A stretch of 18,118 nucleotides of DNA, taken from the NCBI GenBank assembly GCA_019414665.1, contig DXLO01000036.1:1-18118 (forward strand), written 5' to 3'. Below are positions 1-7,677 of the stretch, piece after piece (position 1 is the first letter of the stretch; each line of letters starts with the position of its first letter). The notes below the pieces were generated by a model. That model was given only the letters and a program-made list of their open reading frames with translations. It searched no databases and had not been told where the DNA came from. Source of the stretch: Bacteroides sp. Its GTDB lineage: Bacteria; Bacteroidota; Bacteroidia; Bacteroidales; Bacteroidaceae. The position numbers and the translations under genes are program-made.

Positions 1-1
1 A

Positions 2-79
2 TCCGAAGTAGTTGTTCACCGCATTACTCAGGTAGGTCGTATTCGTGCCGGATACTATACAGTAATACTAATTGTTTGA
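2..79 (+). CDS. C-terminal fragment of an unrecognised protein, cut by the window edge
   Basis: Reading frame 2 is open from the window edge to a TGA at 77-79. It gives about 25 residues ending in GRIRAGYYTVILIV, an alternating hydrophobic pattern like a terminal beta strand. That pattern, and an intrinsic terminator 36 bp after the stop, suggest the end of a real gene transcribed to the right, perhaps a secreted or surface protein. The family cannot be named from so little sequence. It converges on the recombinase gene that follows. The start and most of the gene lie outside the window. Confidence 0.45.
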   Translation, partial: SEVVVHRITQVGRIRAGYYTVILIV

Positions 80-114
80 ACACCAGTTATATGTGTGACA
101 ACTTTAATGATGCA

Positions 115-138
115 AGGGCCGTTTCAGGTCCTTTTTTT
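115..138 (+). terminator. Intrinsic terminator after the left-edge gene
   Basis: AGGGCC (115-120) pairs with GGTCCT (127-132) across a 6-nt loop with one G-U pair, and is followed by an uninterrupted run of T (132-138). This is a canonical + strand terminator. Its T run overlaps the stop codon of the opposing recombinase gene, so the two convergent transcripts end almost back to back. On the - strand the hairpin lacks a T run. Confidence 0.7.
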
Positions 139-1255
139 ATTTATAATTGACAATAATATCTGGTAAACTATCTACTGCTTTTTGTTTGAGTTCATCTATG
201 ATATGAACATATTTTTCAGTGTGCCGGGTCGTAGAATGTCCTGCAAGGCTGGCGGCGGTCTTGATATTAGCTCCATTTGCCATAATGTTGGTGATAAATG
301 AGTGCCGGGCACAGTGGAAGGTGATGTGCTTGTGTATATTAGCCCTTTTGACCCATTTGTTTAAAATTCTTAGTGTGTAAGAATAGGAGGGGAGCCCGAA
401 TACCAACTCCTCGTTAATGCCTTTATGTCTTTGCAGGAGCTTGATGGCAGTGTGGTTTAAGTTTAGATGCAAGATTGCGTTTTTGGAGTGTGACTGTACT
501 TTCTGTTGTAGAATAGTAAGGCGGTTTGATGAGAAATCTATGTCTTTATATTGCAGTTGGTGCACATCACACCAGCGCAGCCCACAATAGCAAGAGAACA
601 AGAATGCCCTTTTTACTTCGTTATTGGGGCATGGAGTGATAGCAAGTTTCTGAATCTCTTTTAAGCTGAGGATTGCTTTGGTTACCTCATCAAACTGCAT
701 CAGGCGGATACCATCTGTAGGGTTAGAGGTCATTAACTTTTTTTCTATACATTTATTAATGCACATTCTGAATTTCTTGAAATATCCGATGGGAGTATTA
801 CCTCGGAGATGATCCCTGAGATACTCAAGAAAATTTATACAAAAATCTTTTGTGAGAAGGGTTACAGGTAAGCTTTTCTTTCTTGTAAACAGTCGCAGAT
901 GGGTGATACATGCCCTGACCATTTTCTTGTCCTTTTTGTGATAGGTATCCAGGTATTGTCCTATCAGAATATAGAAATCGGGAACATTGCTTTTATCTGT
1001 TGGAAGTATATCATCGAATGTATTTTCTATATCGTTCAGATGATATTCAACAGATAAGAATTCTAGTTCCTTCTTTGCTCTTATCTGCCTGGCAATTAGT
1101 ACCTTGTTTCTGTTTTCCGCTCTTCGCTCTGCACTGGTAGGAGCGTCCAGGATGATGCCCAAATACTCTTTGCGGCGCTTCCCGTTATAACTGTAATTCA
1201 AATAAAGCGAAACTCTTCCTTTGTTCAATTGTTTCTTTCCTAATGTAATTCCCAT
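137..1255 (-). CDS. Tyrosine site-specific recombinase/integrase
   Basis: A complete 372-residue phage-integrase-family recombinase, expected to cut and rejoin DNA through a covalent tyrosyl intermediate. The N-terminal third is an arm-binding-like region (about 1-60), then a SAM-like core-binding domain (about 90-185), then the catalytic domain (about 195-360). The catalytic set is intact: R227 in CGLRWCDV, K252, H314 and R317 in HCARHSF, H340 in LAGHS, and nucleophile Y349 in EKYVH. The size and layout match integrases of Bacteroides conjugative and mobilizable elements and the recombinases beside surface-structure loci. It is divergent from ruvB, 126 bp away. No attachment-site repeat can be identified inside the window, so its target is unknown. 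The ATG at 1253-1255 is the only sensible start and, as usual here, has no Shine-Dalgarno. Confidence 0.93.
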   Translation of the reverse strand: MGITLGKKQLNKGRVSLYLNYSYNGKRRKEYLGIILDAPTSAERRAENRNKVLIARQIRAKKELEFLSVEYHLNDIENTFDDILPTDKSNVPDFYILIGQYLDTYHKKDKKMVRACITHLRLFTRKKSLPVTLLTKDFCINFLEYLRDHLRGNTPIGYFKKFRMCINKCIEKKLMTSNPTDGIRLMQFDEVTKAILSLKEIQKLAITPCPNNEVKRAFLFSCYCGLRWCDVHQLQYKDIDFSSNRLTILQQKVQSHSKNAILHLNLNHTAIKLLQRHKGINEELVFGLPSYSYTLRILNKWVKRANIHKHITFHCARHSFITNIMANGANIKTAASLAGHSTTRHTEKYVHIIDELKQKAVDSLPDIIVNYK

Positions 1256-1333
1256 AATGAATAATAATTAATACAATAATAATGTTGAAAAGAAGGACCA
1301 GAGAGGAACTGAAAATGAATTCCTCCATCTTTC

Positions 1334-1365
1334 TTTCTATAATAATAATATCTTTTGTACCTTTG
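1334..1365 (+). promoter_or_regulatory. Bacteroides-type promoter of the ruvB operon
   Basis: TACCTTTG at 1358-1365 matches the -7 consensus TAnnTTTG exactly. TTTC at 1334-1337 lies 20 bp upstream and matches three of four bases of the -33 box. Transcription should begin near 1370-1373, leaving a leader of only about ten A-rich bases before the ATG at 1382. This rules out the in-frame TTG at 1355, which lies upstream of the predicted transcript start. Confidence 0.75.
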
Positions 1366-1381
1366 TGTCATAAACAAAAAA

Positions 1382-2410
1382 ATGGAAGAAAATTTTGATA
1401 TACGCGAGCAACAGCTCACAACTAAGGAACGCGATTTTGAGAATGCCTTACGTCCGCTGAATTTTGAAGATTTCAGCGGGCAGGATAAGGTAGTGGATAA
1501 TCTGCGCATCTTTGTCAAGGCGGCGCGTCTGCGGGCCGAGGCGTTAGACCATGTTCTTTTGCACGGACCTCCCGGCTTGGGCAAGACGACCTTAAGTAAT
1601 ATCATTGCCAATGAACTGGGAGTAGGTTTTAAAGTGACCTCAGGACCGGTGCTGGATAAACCGGGTGATTTGGCGGGAGTACTGACCAGCCTGGAACCCA
1701 ATGATGTGCTTTTTATTGATGAAATACATCGGTTGAGCCCTGTGGTAGAAGAATATCTGTATTCTGCCATGGAGGATTATCGTATCGATATAATGATAGA
1801 CAAGGGACCTTCGGCGCGTAGTATCCAGTTGGAGTTGAGCCCGTTTACTTTGGTTGGAGCCACTACCCGGAGTGGGTTGCTGACTGCGCCTTTGCGTGCC
1901 CGTTTTGGAATTAATCTTCATTTGGAGTATTATGACGATGATGTATTGACAAGCATTATCCGTCGTTCAGCTACTATATTGAATGTGCCTTGTGACGTGA
2001 AAGCGGCGGGTGAGATTGCTTCGCGCAGCCGTGGAACGCCCCGTATTGCAAATGCGCTGTTGAGGCGCGTCCGTGATTTTGCCCAGGTGAAAGGTTCCGG
2101 AAGGATTGATGTGGAAATTGCCCGGTTTGCTTTGGAAGCCTTGAACATTGACAGGTATGGACTGGATGAGATAGATAACAAGATTTTATGTACTATTATA
2201 GATAAGTTTAAGGGAGGCCCTGTGGGGCTGACTACTATTGCAACCGCTTTGGGTGAAGACGCCGGAACAATAGAGGAGGTTTATGAACCTTTTTTGATTA
2301 AAGAAGGTTTCTTAAAACGTACTCCGCGTGGACGTGAGGTCACGGAACTGGCCTATATGCACCTGGGACGGAGCATTTATAATAGTCAGAAGACATTATT
2401 TGATGATTAA
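1382..2410 (+). CDS. ruvB: Holliday junction branch-migration DNA helicase RuvB
   Basis: A 342-residue AAA+ motor that, with RuvA, drives branch migration of Holliday junctions in recombinational repair. Walker A is GPPGLGKT (62-69), Walker B is LFIDEIH with D113 and E114, sensor 1 is GATTRSG (159-165), the arginine-finger region is LRARFG (R172/R174), and sensor 2 is RGTPR with R221. A C-terminal winged helix follows (about 270-330, including GGPVGLTTIATALGED). Length and motifs are those of a complete RuvB. The start is the ATG at 1382: an in-frame TTG 27 bp upstream lies before the predicted transcription start. It is the first gene of a tight run; the flippase starts 3 bp after its stop. 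Confidence 0.98.
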   Translation: MEENFDIREQQLTTKERDFENALRPLNFEDFSGQDKVVDNLRIFVKAARLRAEALDHVLLHGPPGLGKTTLSNIIANELGVGFKVTSGPVLDKPGDLAGVLTSLEPNDVLFIDEIHRLSPVVEEYLYSAMEDYRIDIMIDKGPSARSIQLELSPFTLVGATTRSGLLTAPLRARFGINLHLEYYDDDVLTSIIRRSATILNVPCDVKAAGEIASRSRGTPRIANALLRRVRDFAQVKGSGRIDVEIARFALEALNIDRYGLDEIDNKILCTIIDKFKGGPVGLTTIATALGEDAGTIEEVYEPFLIKEGFLKRTPRGREVTELAYMHLGRSIYNSQKTLFDD

Positions 2411-2413
2411 AAG

Positions 2414-3859
2414 ATGGCAGGATTAAAAGCATTAGCCAAGGAAACAGCCATATATGGGATGAGTAGTATCATCGGGCGGTTCCTGAATTATTTGTTAGTA
2501 CCGATATATACCAACGCTTTGCCTGTGGAATCGGGGGGCTATGGTATCATTACCAATATGTATGCTATAACTGCCTTGCTGATGGTGCTTTTAACATATG
2601 GTATGGAAACCGGATTTTTCCGGTTTGCCAATAAGGGGGTGGATGATCCGATGCGCGTCTATTCCACTACTTTGCTTTCGGTAGGGGCGACTGCGCTCTT
2701 GTTTTTAATCGTTTGTCTTTCTTTTCTGCATCCCATAGCAGGTTTCTTGGGATATGGAGAGCATCCGTGGTATATGGGGATGATGCTGATTGTAGTCGCA
2801 ATGGACGCTTTCCAAGCTATTCCTTTTGCTTATTTGCGATATAAGAAACGCCCTGTTAAGTTCGCTGCATTGAAATTGTTGTTCATTTTTGCCAGCATTG
2901 CCTTGAATATCGCTTATTTTGTAGGTATGAAAGGAGAGAATGTCGGAGTGGCTTTTGCTATAAATCTGGCTTGTACTTCTTTGGTGATGCTGTGTATGTG
3001 GAAAGAATTGGTGGGCTTCAGGTATGTGCTGGACAGGGAGTTGTTGCGGCGTATGCTGCATTATTCTTTCCCGATATTGATTCTGGGTATTGCCGGAATC
3101 TTAAATCAGGTAGCCGATAAAATTATTTTTCCGTTTGTTTATCCTGATAAGGCGGAGGCGACCATCCAGTTGGGTATTTATGGGGCTGCCAGTAAAATAG
3201 CTATGATAATGGCCATGCTGACACAGGCTTTCCGGTTTGCATACGAGCCGTTTGTTTTTAGTAAGAGTAAAGAAAAGGATAGTCGGGAAATGTATGCCAA
3301 AGCGATGAAGTTTTTCATTATCTTCACTTTGCTGGCCTTTTTGGCTGTTATGTTTTACCTTGATATATTGCGTTATATTTTAGGACGTGATTATTGGGTA
3401 GGGCTTAAAGTTGTACCTATTGTCATGGCTGCCGAAATGTTTATGGGTATTTATTTCAATCTTTCTTTTTGGTATAAGCTGATTGATGAAACAAAATGGG
3501 GAGCTTATTTTTCATTGGTGGGATGCAGTATCATTATCCTGATAAATATTTTCCTTATTCCGGTGTTTGGCTATATGGCGTGTGCGTGGGCAGGTTTTGC
3601 CGGATATGGAGTAGCTATGCTTCTCTCTTATTTTGTAGGGCAGAAAAAATATCCTATTAATTATGATTTGAAAGCGATAGGTAACTATGTGGCGTTAGCG
3701 CTGGTACTTTACATTGTTTCAGTTTATCTTCCTATTCAAAATATATTCTTGTTGTTGGGTGTTCGTACATTACTGTTGTTATTGTTTGTGGCATATATTG
3801 TGAAAACGGACTTCCCCTTGCAGCAGATACCTGTTATAAACCGATACATAAAGAAATAG
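2414..3859 (+). CDS. Wzx/MATE-like polysaccharide flippase (lipid-linked saccharide exporter)
   Basis: A 481-residue polytopic inner-membrane protein with about 12-14 hydrophobic helices. The N-terminal signature (KETAIYGMSSIIGRFLNYLL) and the repeated pattern of charged loops between helix pairs are those of the polysaccharide-biosynthesis/MOP flippase superfamily, which moves lipid-linked sugars across the membrane. The substrate cannot be told from sequence, and no glycosyltransferase lies nearby. It is therefore probably not part of a capsule cluster, and a housekeeping envelope role is likely. It lies 3 bp after ruvB and 2 bp before the DUF389 gene, so the three are almost certainly cotranscribed. 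MurJ is the closest alternative within the superfamily but is less likely. Confidence 0.88.
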   Translation: MAGLKALAKETAIYGMSSIIGRFLNYLLVPIYTNALPVESGGYGIITNMYAITALLMVLLTYGMETGFFRFANKGVDDPMRVYSTTLLSVGATALLFLIVCLSFLHPIAGFLGYGEHPWYMGMMLIVVAMDAFQAIPFAYLRYKKRPVKFAALKLLFIFASIALNIAYFVGMKGENVGVAFAINLACTSLVMLCMWKELVGFRYVLDRELLRRMLHYSFPILILGIAGILNQVADKIIFPFVYPDKAEATIQLGIYGAASKIAMIMAMLTQAFRFAYEPFVFSKSKEKDSREMYAKAMKFFIIFTLLAFLAVMFYLDILRYILGRDYWVGLKVVPIVMAAEMFMGIYFNLSFWYKLIDETKWGAYFSLVGCSIIILINIFLIPVFGYMACAWAGFAGYGVAMLLSYFVGQKKYPINYDLKAIGNYVALALVLYIVSVYLPIQNIFLLLGVRTLLLLLFVAYIVKTDFPLQQIPVINRYIKK

Positions 3860-3861
3860 CT

Positions 3862-5226
3862 ATGAGTGACCTGAAGAATGATTTGAAGAATGTGCCTTAT
3901 ATAAAGCAGTTCTTTGGTGAATATCTTGATTTGCGCAAGGATAAGGATAATGAAGCCTTGATTGTAGAAAGTATTCGTAACGGTGTTGAGTTCAAAGGAA
4001 CTAATTTGTGGATTCTTATATTCGCAATTTTTATTGCTTCATTGGGCTTGAATGTGAATTCTACGGCAGTGATTATCGGTGCTATGTTGATATCTCCGCT
4101 GATGGGGCCGATTATGGGAGTGGGGCTGGCTATCGGACAGAATGATTTTGAACTGTTGAAACGTTCTCTGAAAAGTTATTTGGTGGCGACTGTATTTAGT
4201 GTGATTACATCCACGATTTATTTTTCGCTGACTCCGTTGGATGAAGTGCAATCGGAGTTGCTGGCACGTACTTCTCCTACTATATATGATGTGCTTATAG
4301 CTTTATGCGGTGGCTTGGCCGGTATTATCGCCTTGTCTACAAAGGAGAAGGGGAATGTTATTCCGGGGGTAGCTATTGCTACGGCTTTGATGCCGCCTTT
4401 GTGTACTGCCGGATTCGGGCTTGCTACCGGAAATTTACTTTATTTTTTAGGTGCGTTCTATTTGTATTTTATCAATTCAGTATTTATCAGTCTGGCTACT
4501 TTTATCGGGGTGCGTGTCATGCATTTCCAACGTAAGGAGTTTGTGGATAAGGAGCGTGAGAAATTGGTAAAGAAATATATTATTTTTATTACTTTGGCTA
4601 CGATGTGTCCTGCTGTTTATCTGACTTATGGCATTGTAAAAAGTACTATTTATGAAGCTTCTGCCAACAACTTTATCAACGAGGAGCTGAATTTTAATAA
4701 TACCCAAGTAATAGACCGGAAGATTTCTTTCGAGAAGAAGGAAATACGTGTTGTGCTAATAGGCAATGAGGTTTCGGAAACAGAAATAGCAACCGCAAGG
4801 GATAACTTGAAACTTTTTAATCTGGCAGGAACCAAACTGGTTGTTCTTCAAGGAATGAATAATGATGCGATGGATATTGGCAGTATAAAGGCGCAAGTGA
4901 TGGAGGACTTTTATAAGAATAGTGAGAAACGTTTGCTGGAGCAGCAGGAAAAGATTAAGTCTTTGGAAAACGAACTTAATGTATATGCCGCATACAATAC
5001 CGTAGATAAAAAGATAATTCCCGAACTTAAAGTACTTTATCCTGCAGCAGAAGCTATAGCCATGGCGAAGACTGTGGAATTGCAGGTAGACTCAACCCAA
5101 ACGGACACATTGACAATAGTCTTGATGAAATTCAGTAAAAAACCTGTAGGAAAAGAACAGGAAAAGATTTCCGAATGGTTGAAGGCACGTGTCGGGGCGA
5201 AAAAACTTAAATTAATTGTAGAGTAA
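3862..5226 (+). CDS. DUF389 (TIGR00341-type) membrane protein
   Basis: 454 residues. The N-terminal half holds about six membrane helices with the two hallmark DUF389 segments, GAMLISPLMGPIMG (73-86) and AIATALMPPLCTAGFG (171-186). The C-terminal half (about 265-454) is soluble and includes a likely coiled coil at about 342-373 (repeated E/K/L in EKRLLEQQEKIKSLENEL) followed by a mixed alpha/beta tail. The family is widespread and its biochemical role is not established. The glycine/proline-rich helix repeats resemble a channel or transporter core, but this is inference. It starts 2 bp after the flippase stop and ends 4 bp before the peptidase. Confidence 0.9.
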   Translation: MSDLKNDLKNVPYIKQFFGEYLDLRKDKDNEALIVESIRNGVEFKGTNLWILIFAIFIASLGLNVNSTAVIIGAMLISPLMGPIMGVGLAIGQNDFELLKRSLKSYLVATVFSVITSTIYFSLTPLDEVQSELLARTSPTIYDVLIALCGGLAGIIALSTKEKGNVIPGVAIATALMPPLCTAGFGLATGNLLYFLGAFYLYFINSVFISLATFIGVRVMHFQRKEFVDKEREKLVKKYIIFITLATMCPAVYLTYGIVKSTIYEASANNFINEELNFNNTQVIDRKISFEKKEIRVVLIGNEVSETEIATARDNLKLFNLAGTKLVVLQGMNNDAMDIGSIKAQVMEDFYKNSEKRLLEQQEKIKSLENELNVYAAYNTVDKKIIPELKVLYPAAEAIAMAKTVELQVDSTQTDTLTIVLMKFSKKPVGKEQEKISEWLKARVGAKKLKLIVE

Positions 5227-5230
5227 AACC

Positions 5231-7357
5231 ATGAAAAAACTACTATTGCTGCTGTCTTTCCTGCCTTTATGTATATGGGGTAATGAGGGAATGTGGCTTC
5301 CTTGTTGCCTTAGCAAACAAACTCAACAAGTGATGAAAGAAATGGGATTGGAACTTTCATCTGAACAATTGTATAATCCCGGAGGAAAAGCATTGGCTAA
5401 TGCTGTTGTTAGTTTTGGAGGTTTTTGCTCGGGGGTTGTTGTATCTCCGGATGGCTTGGTTTTTACTAACCACCATTGTGGGTATGATGCCATTCAGCAG
5501 CATAGTTCTGTGGAGCATGATTATTTGCGAGATGGTTTTGTAGCCGACTCCTTAAGTAAGGAGCTTCCTAATCCGGATTTATTTGTCAGTTTTCTGATAC
5601 GCACAGAGGATGTGACGGAGCGTGTGTTGCAAGCTATTCCAGTCGGAACAAAGGAAAATGACCGTGCGCTGATTGTGGATTCTATTTCCACATTGCTTGC
5701 TCAGGAAGCTGTGGCGAATGATACGTTGCTGCGTGCTGAGATAACTCCTTTTTATGGTGGTAATGAGTTTTATCTGTCTGTGTATAAAGATTATTATGAT
5801 GTTCGTCTGGTGTTTGCTCCTCCCTCTTCTGTAGGCAAGTTTGGCGGGGATACAGATAATTGGGTATGGCCCCGCCATACCGGGGATTTCTCTGTTTTCC
5901 GTATTTATGCTGATCAGAATAATCAACCGGCAGCTTATTCTCCGGAGAATGTGCCTTATCATCCGGATTATTTTGCTCCTGTTTCTTTGGGCGGGTATGA
6001 ACAAGGTTCATTTTGCATGACTATGGGATATCCCGGTTCTACCAGCAGGTATTTGTCTTCATTTGGGATAGACGAAAGGATTAATACGGATAATACCGCT
6101 ATGATTAATGTCCGTACCATCAAGCAGGCTATCTGGAAAAATGCAATGGAAAAAAGTGATGATATCCGCATTAAATATGCTTCCAAGTATGCACAAAGCT
6201 CTAACTATTGGAAGAATAGTATAGGCATGAATCAAGCGGTAAAAGAGTTGAAAGTGATAGAGAAAAAACAAGCTTTGGAGCGCCAGTTGCAAGAATGGAT
6301 CCGTCGGGAACCTGATAAGCGAAGCAAATATGCAAGGGTTCTGACTGAACTGGAGCTGAATTATCGTAATCGTAGAAATGCGGCGCGGGCTATGGCATAT
6401 TTTGGAGAAACATTTGCTAATGGACCGGAGTTGATTACGGCAGCCTTGGCTGTACTGAATTTTGATTTTGAGGCAGAGGAGAGTGATTTGGAACGTAATA
6501 TGCGGCAATTGTTGGAGATTTATGCCAATATGGATATAAGTGTGGATAAACAAGTCTTTGTGGCTATGTTGAAAGAATATGCGGCTGAGGTAGGCAAGGA
6601 GTTTTTACCTGATGTTTATCCATTGATAGAGAAAGATTTTAAAGGTGATTACCAAGCTTATGTAGATGATTTGTATGCTCGTTCCTCTTTAAAGACACCG
6701 CATGGGTTTGAACAGGTGGTGAAGGGAGATACTACTTATGTCTTGTTTGATGACCCTGCGGCTTCTTTTGCTATTGATATGTTGGTGAAATTTTATGAAT
6801 TCAATCAGTCGGTGGAAGAAGCTAGTATGAATATTGAGAAAAATGAACGTTTGTTGAATGAAGCAATGCGTGAGATGGAGGCAGATAGGGTGTTTTATCC
6901 GGATGCTAATTCTACTATGCGTCTGAGTTTTGGCATGGTGGGTGGTTACTCACCGAAAGATGCTATTGAATATTCTTATTTTACGACGACAAAAGGTATT
7001 TTTGACAAGATAAGACAGTATAAGGGAGATAGTGATTTCGATGTGCTTCCTTCTGTAGTCGAATGCTTGAGAAGGAAGAATTTCGGACGTTATGCTACCG
7101 GAGATGGTAATATGAATGTTTGCTTTATTTCGGATAATGATATAACGGGAGGGAATTCCGGTAGTGGAATGTTTAATGGAAAAGGGGAATTAATAGGTCT
7201 TGCTTTTGACGGGAATTGGGAAGCAATGAGTGGAGATATTGTTTTTGAACCTAATTTGCAGCGTTGTATCGGGGTGGATATCCGCTATGTTCTTTACATG
7301 ATTGAAAAATATGGGAAAGCTTCCCGTTTGATCGATGAACTGAAATTGACAGACTAA
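5231..7357 (+). CDS. S46 family dipeptidyl-peptidase, DPP7-like
   Basis: A 708-residue exported serine peptidase that removes N-terminal dipeptides from oligopeptides. A signal peptide (about 1-17) precedes NEGMW, which resembles the mature N-terminus of S46 enzymes. The chymotrypsin-like catalytic triad can be placed: H82 in TNHHCGYD, D219 in RHTGDF and S643 in TGGNSGSG. A helical domain (about 300-560) is inserted between the two halves, as in the family. The residue 18 after the catalytic serine is Gly661 (FDGNWE); in family members a Gly here goes with DPP7-type preference for hydrophobic P1 residues, and Arg with DPP11-type acidic preference. Length is normal. It is last in the ruvB run, starting 4 bp after the DUF389 stop. 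The likely location is the periplasm, for peptide nutrition. Confidence 0.95.
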   Translation: MKKLLLLLSFLPLCIWGNEGMWLPCCLSKQTQQVMKEMGLELSSEQLYNPGGKALANAVVSFGGFCSGVVVSPDGLVFTNHHCGYDAIQQHSSVEHDYLRDGFVADSLSKELPNPDLFVSFLIRTEDVTERVLQAIPVGTKENDRALIVDSISTLLAQEAVANDTLLRAEITPFYGGNEFYLSVYKDYYDVRLVFAPPSSVGKFGGDTDNWVWPRHTGDFSVFRIYADQNNQPAAYSPENVPYHPDYFAPVSLGGYEQGSFCMTMGYPGSTSRYLSSFGIDERINTDNTAMINVRTIKQAIWKNAMEKSDDIRIKYASKYAQSSNYWKNSIGMNQAVKELKVIEKKQALERQLQEWIRREPDKRSKYARVLTELELNYRNRRNAARAMAYFGETFANGPELITAALAVLNFDFEAEESDLERNMRQLLEIYANMDISVDKQVFVAMLKEYAAEVGKEFLPDVYPLIEKDFKGDYQAYVDDLYARSSLKTPHGFEQVVKGDTTYVLFDDPAASFAIDMLVKFYEFNQSVEEASMNIEKNERLLNEAMREMEADRVFYPDANSTMRLSFGMVGGYSPKDAIEYSYFTTTKGIFDKIRQYKGDSDFDVLPSVVECLRRKNFGRYATGDGNMNVCFISDNDITGGNSGSGMFNGKGELIGLAFDGNWEAMSGDIVFEPNLQRCIGVDIRYVLYMIEKYGKASRLIDELKLTD

Positions 7358-7367
7358 AAGAAAAGTA

Positions 7368-7379
7368 TGAAATGACAGG
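7368..7379. repeat. 12-bp direct repeat, left copy
   Basis: TGAAATGACAGG occurs here, 10 bp after the peptidase stop, and again at 7569-7580. The two copies bracket the large inverted repeat at 7499-7555. No transposase lies between them. Confidence 0.5.
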
Positions 7380-7498
7380 AAGCTTGGGTATGTCAAAGTT
7401 CCGATAGTTTGTCATATAATCTTTCATCCGGAAAGATGGCAAAAAAACTGTTAATATTAATTCGATGTAAACAAGGATATTCGGTAAATCTTTTTTTG

Positions 7499-7555
7499 AA
7501 TAACACGATAAATCCAACTGATTCATTATAAGTCAGTTGGATTTATCGTGTTATT
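7499..7555. terminator. Perfect 23-bp inverted repeat between convergent genes, probable bidirectional terminator
   Basis: Left arm 7499-7521 and right arm 7533-7555 are exact reverse complements, with an 11-nt spacer that can shrink further by a U-G and a U-A pair. It sits between the convergent peptidase and helicase genes, where a bidirectional terminator is expected. It is unusual because neither strand has a proper T run after the stem: a T7 run lies at 7491-7497, before the stem on the + strand. The 320-bp gap around it (7358-7677) holds no credible gene. Confidence 0.6.
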
Positions 7556-7568
7556 TGCGGAATGTCCT

Positions 7569-7580
7569 TGAAATGACAGG
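7569..7580. repeat. 12-bp direct repeat, right copy
   Basis: Second copy of TGAAATGACAGG, exact match to 7368-7379, 13 bp beyond the inverted repeat. Could be a relic of an insertion or chance. Confidence 0.5.
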
Positions 7581-7677
7581 TTGTTTCAATTCTGCCTGCT
7601 CCGCTATTATTCGAGAGAAGTGGATGTTATTTGCATATTTCTACTATGTCCAATTCTCTTTCATGAAGTTGGCTTCC

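Noticed and set aside
1240..1770. Long - strand frame of 176 codons opposite ruvB
   Set aside because: It lies over ruvB, has serine/arginine-rich low-complexity composition and no recognisable domain; a shadow of ruvB codon bias.
6059..6553. - strand frame of 164 codons inside the S46 peptidase
   Set aside because: Wholly within a well-supported gene, without domain pattern or promoter.
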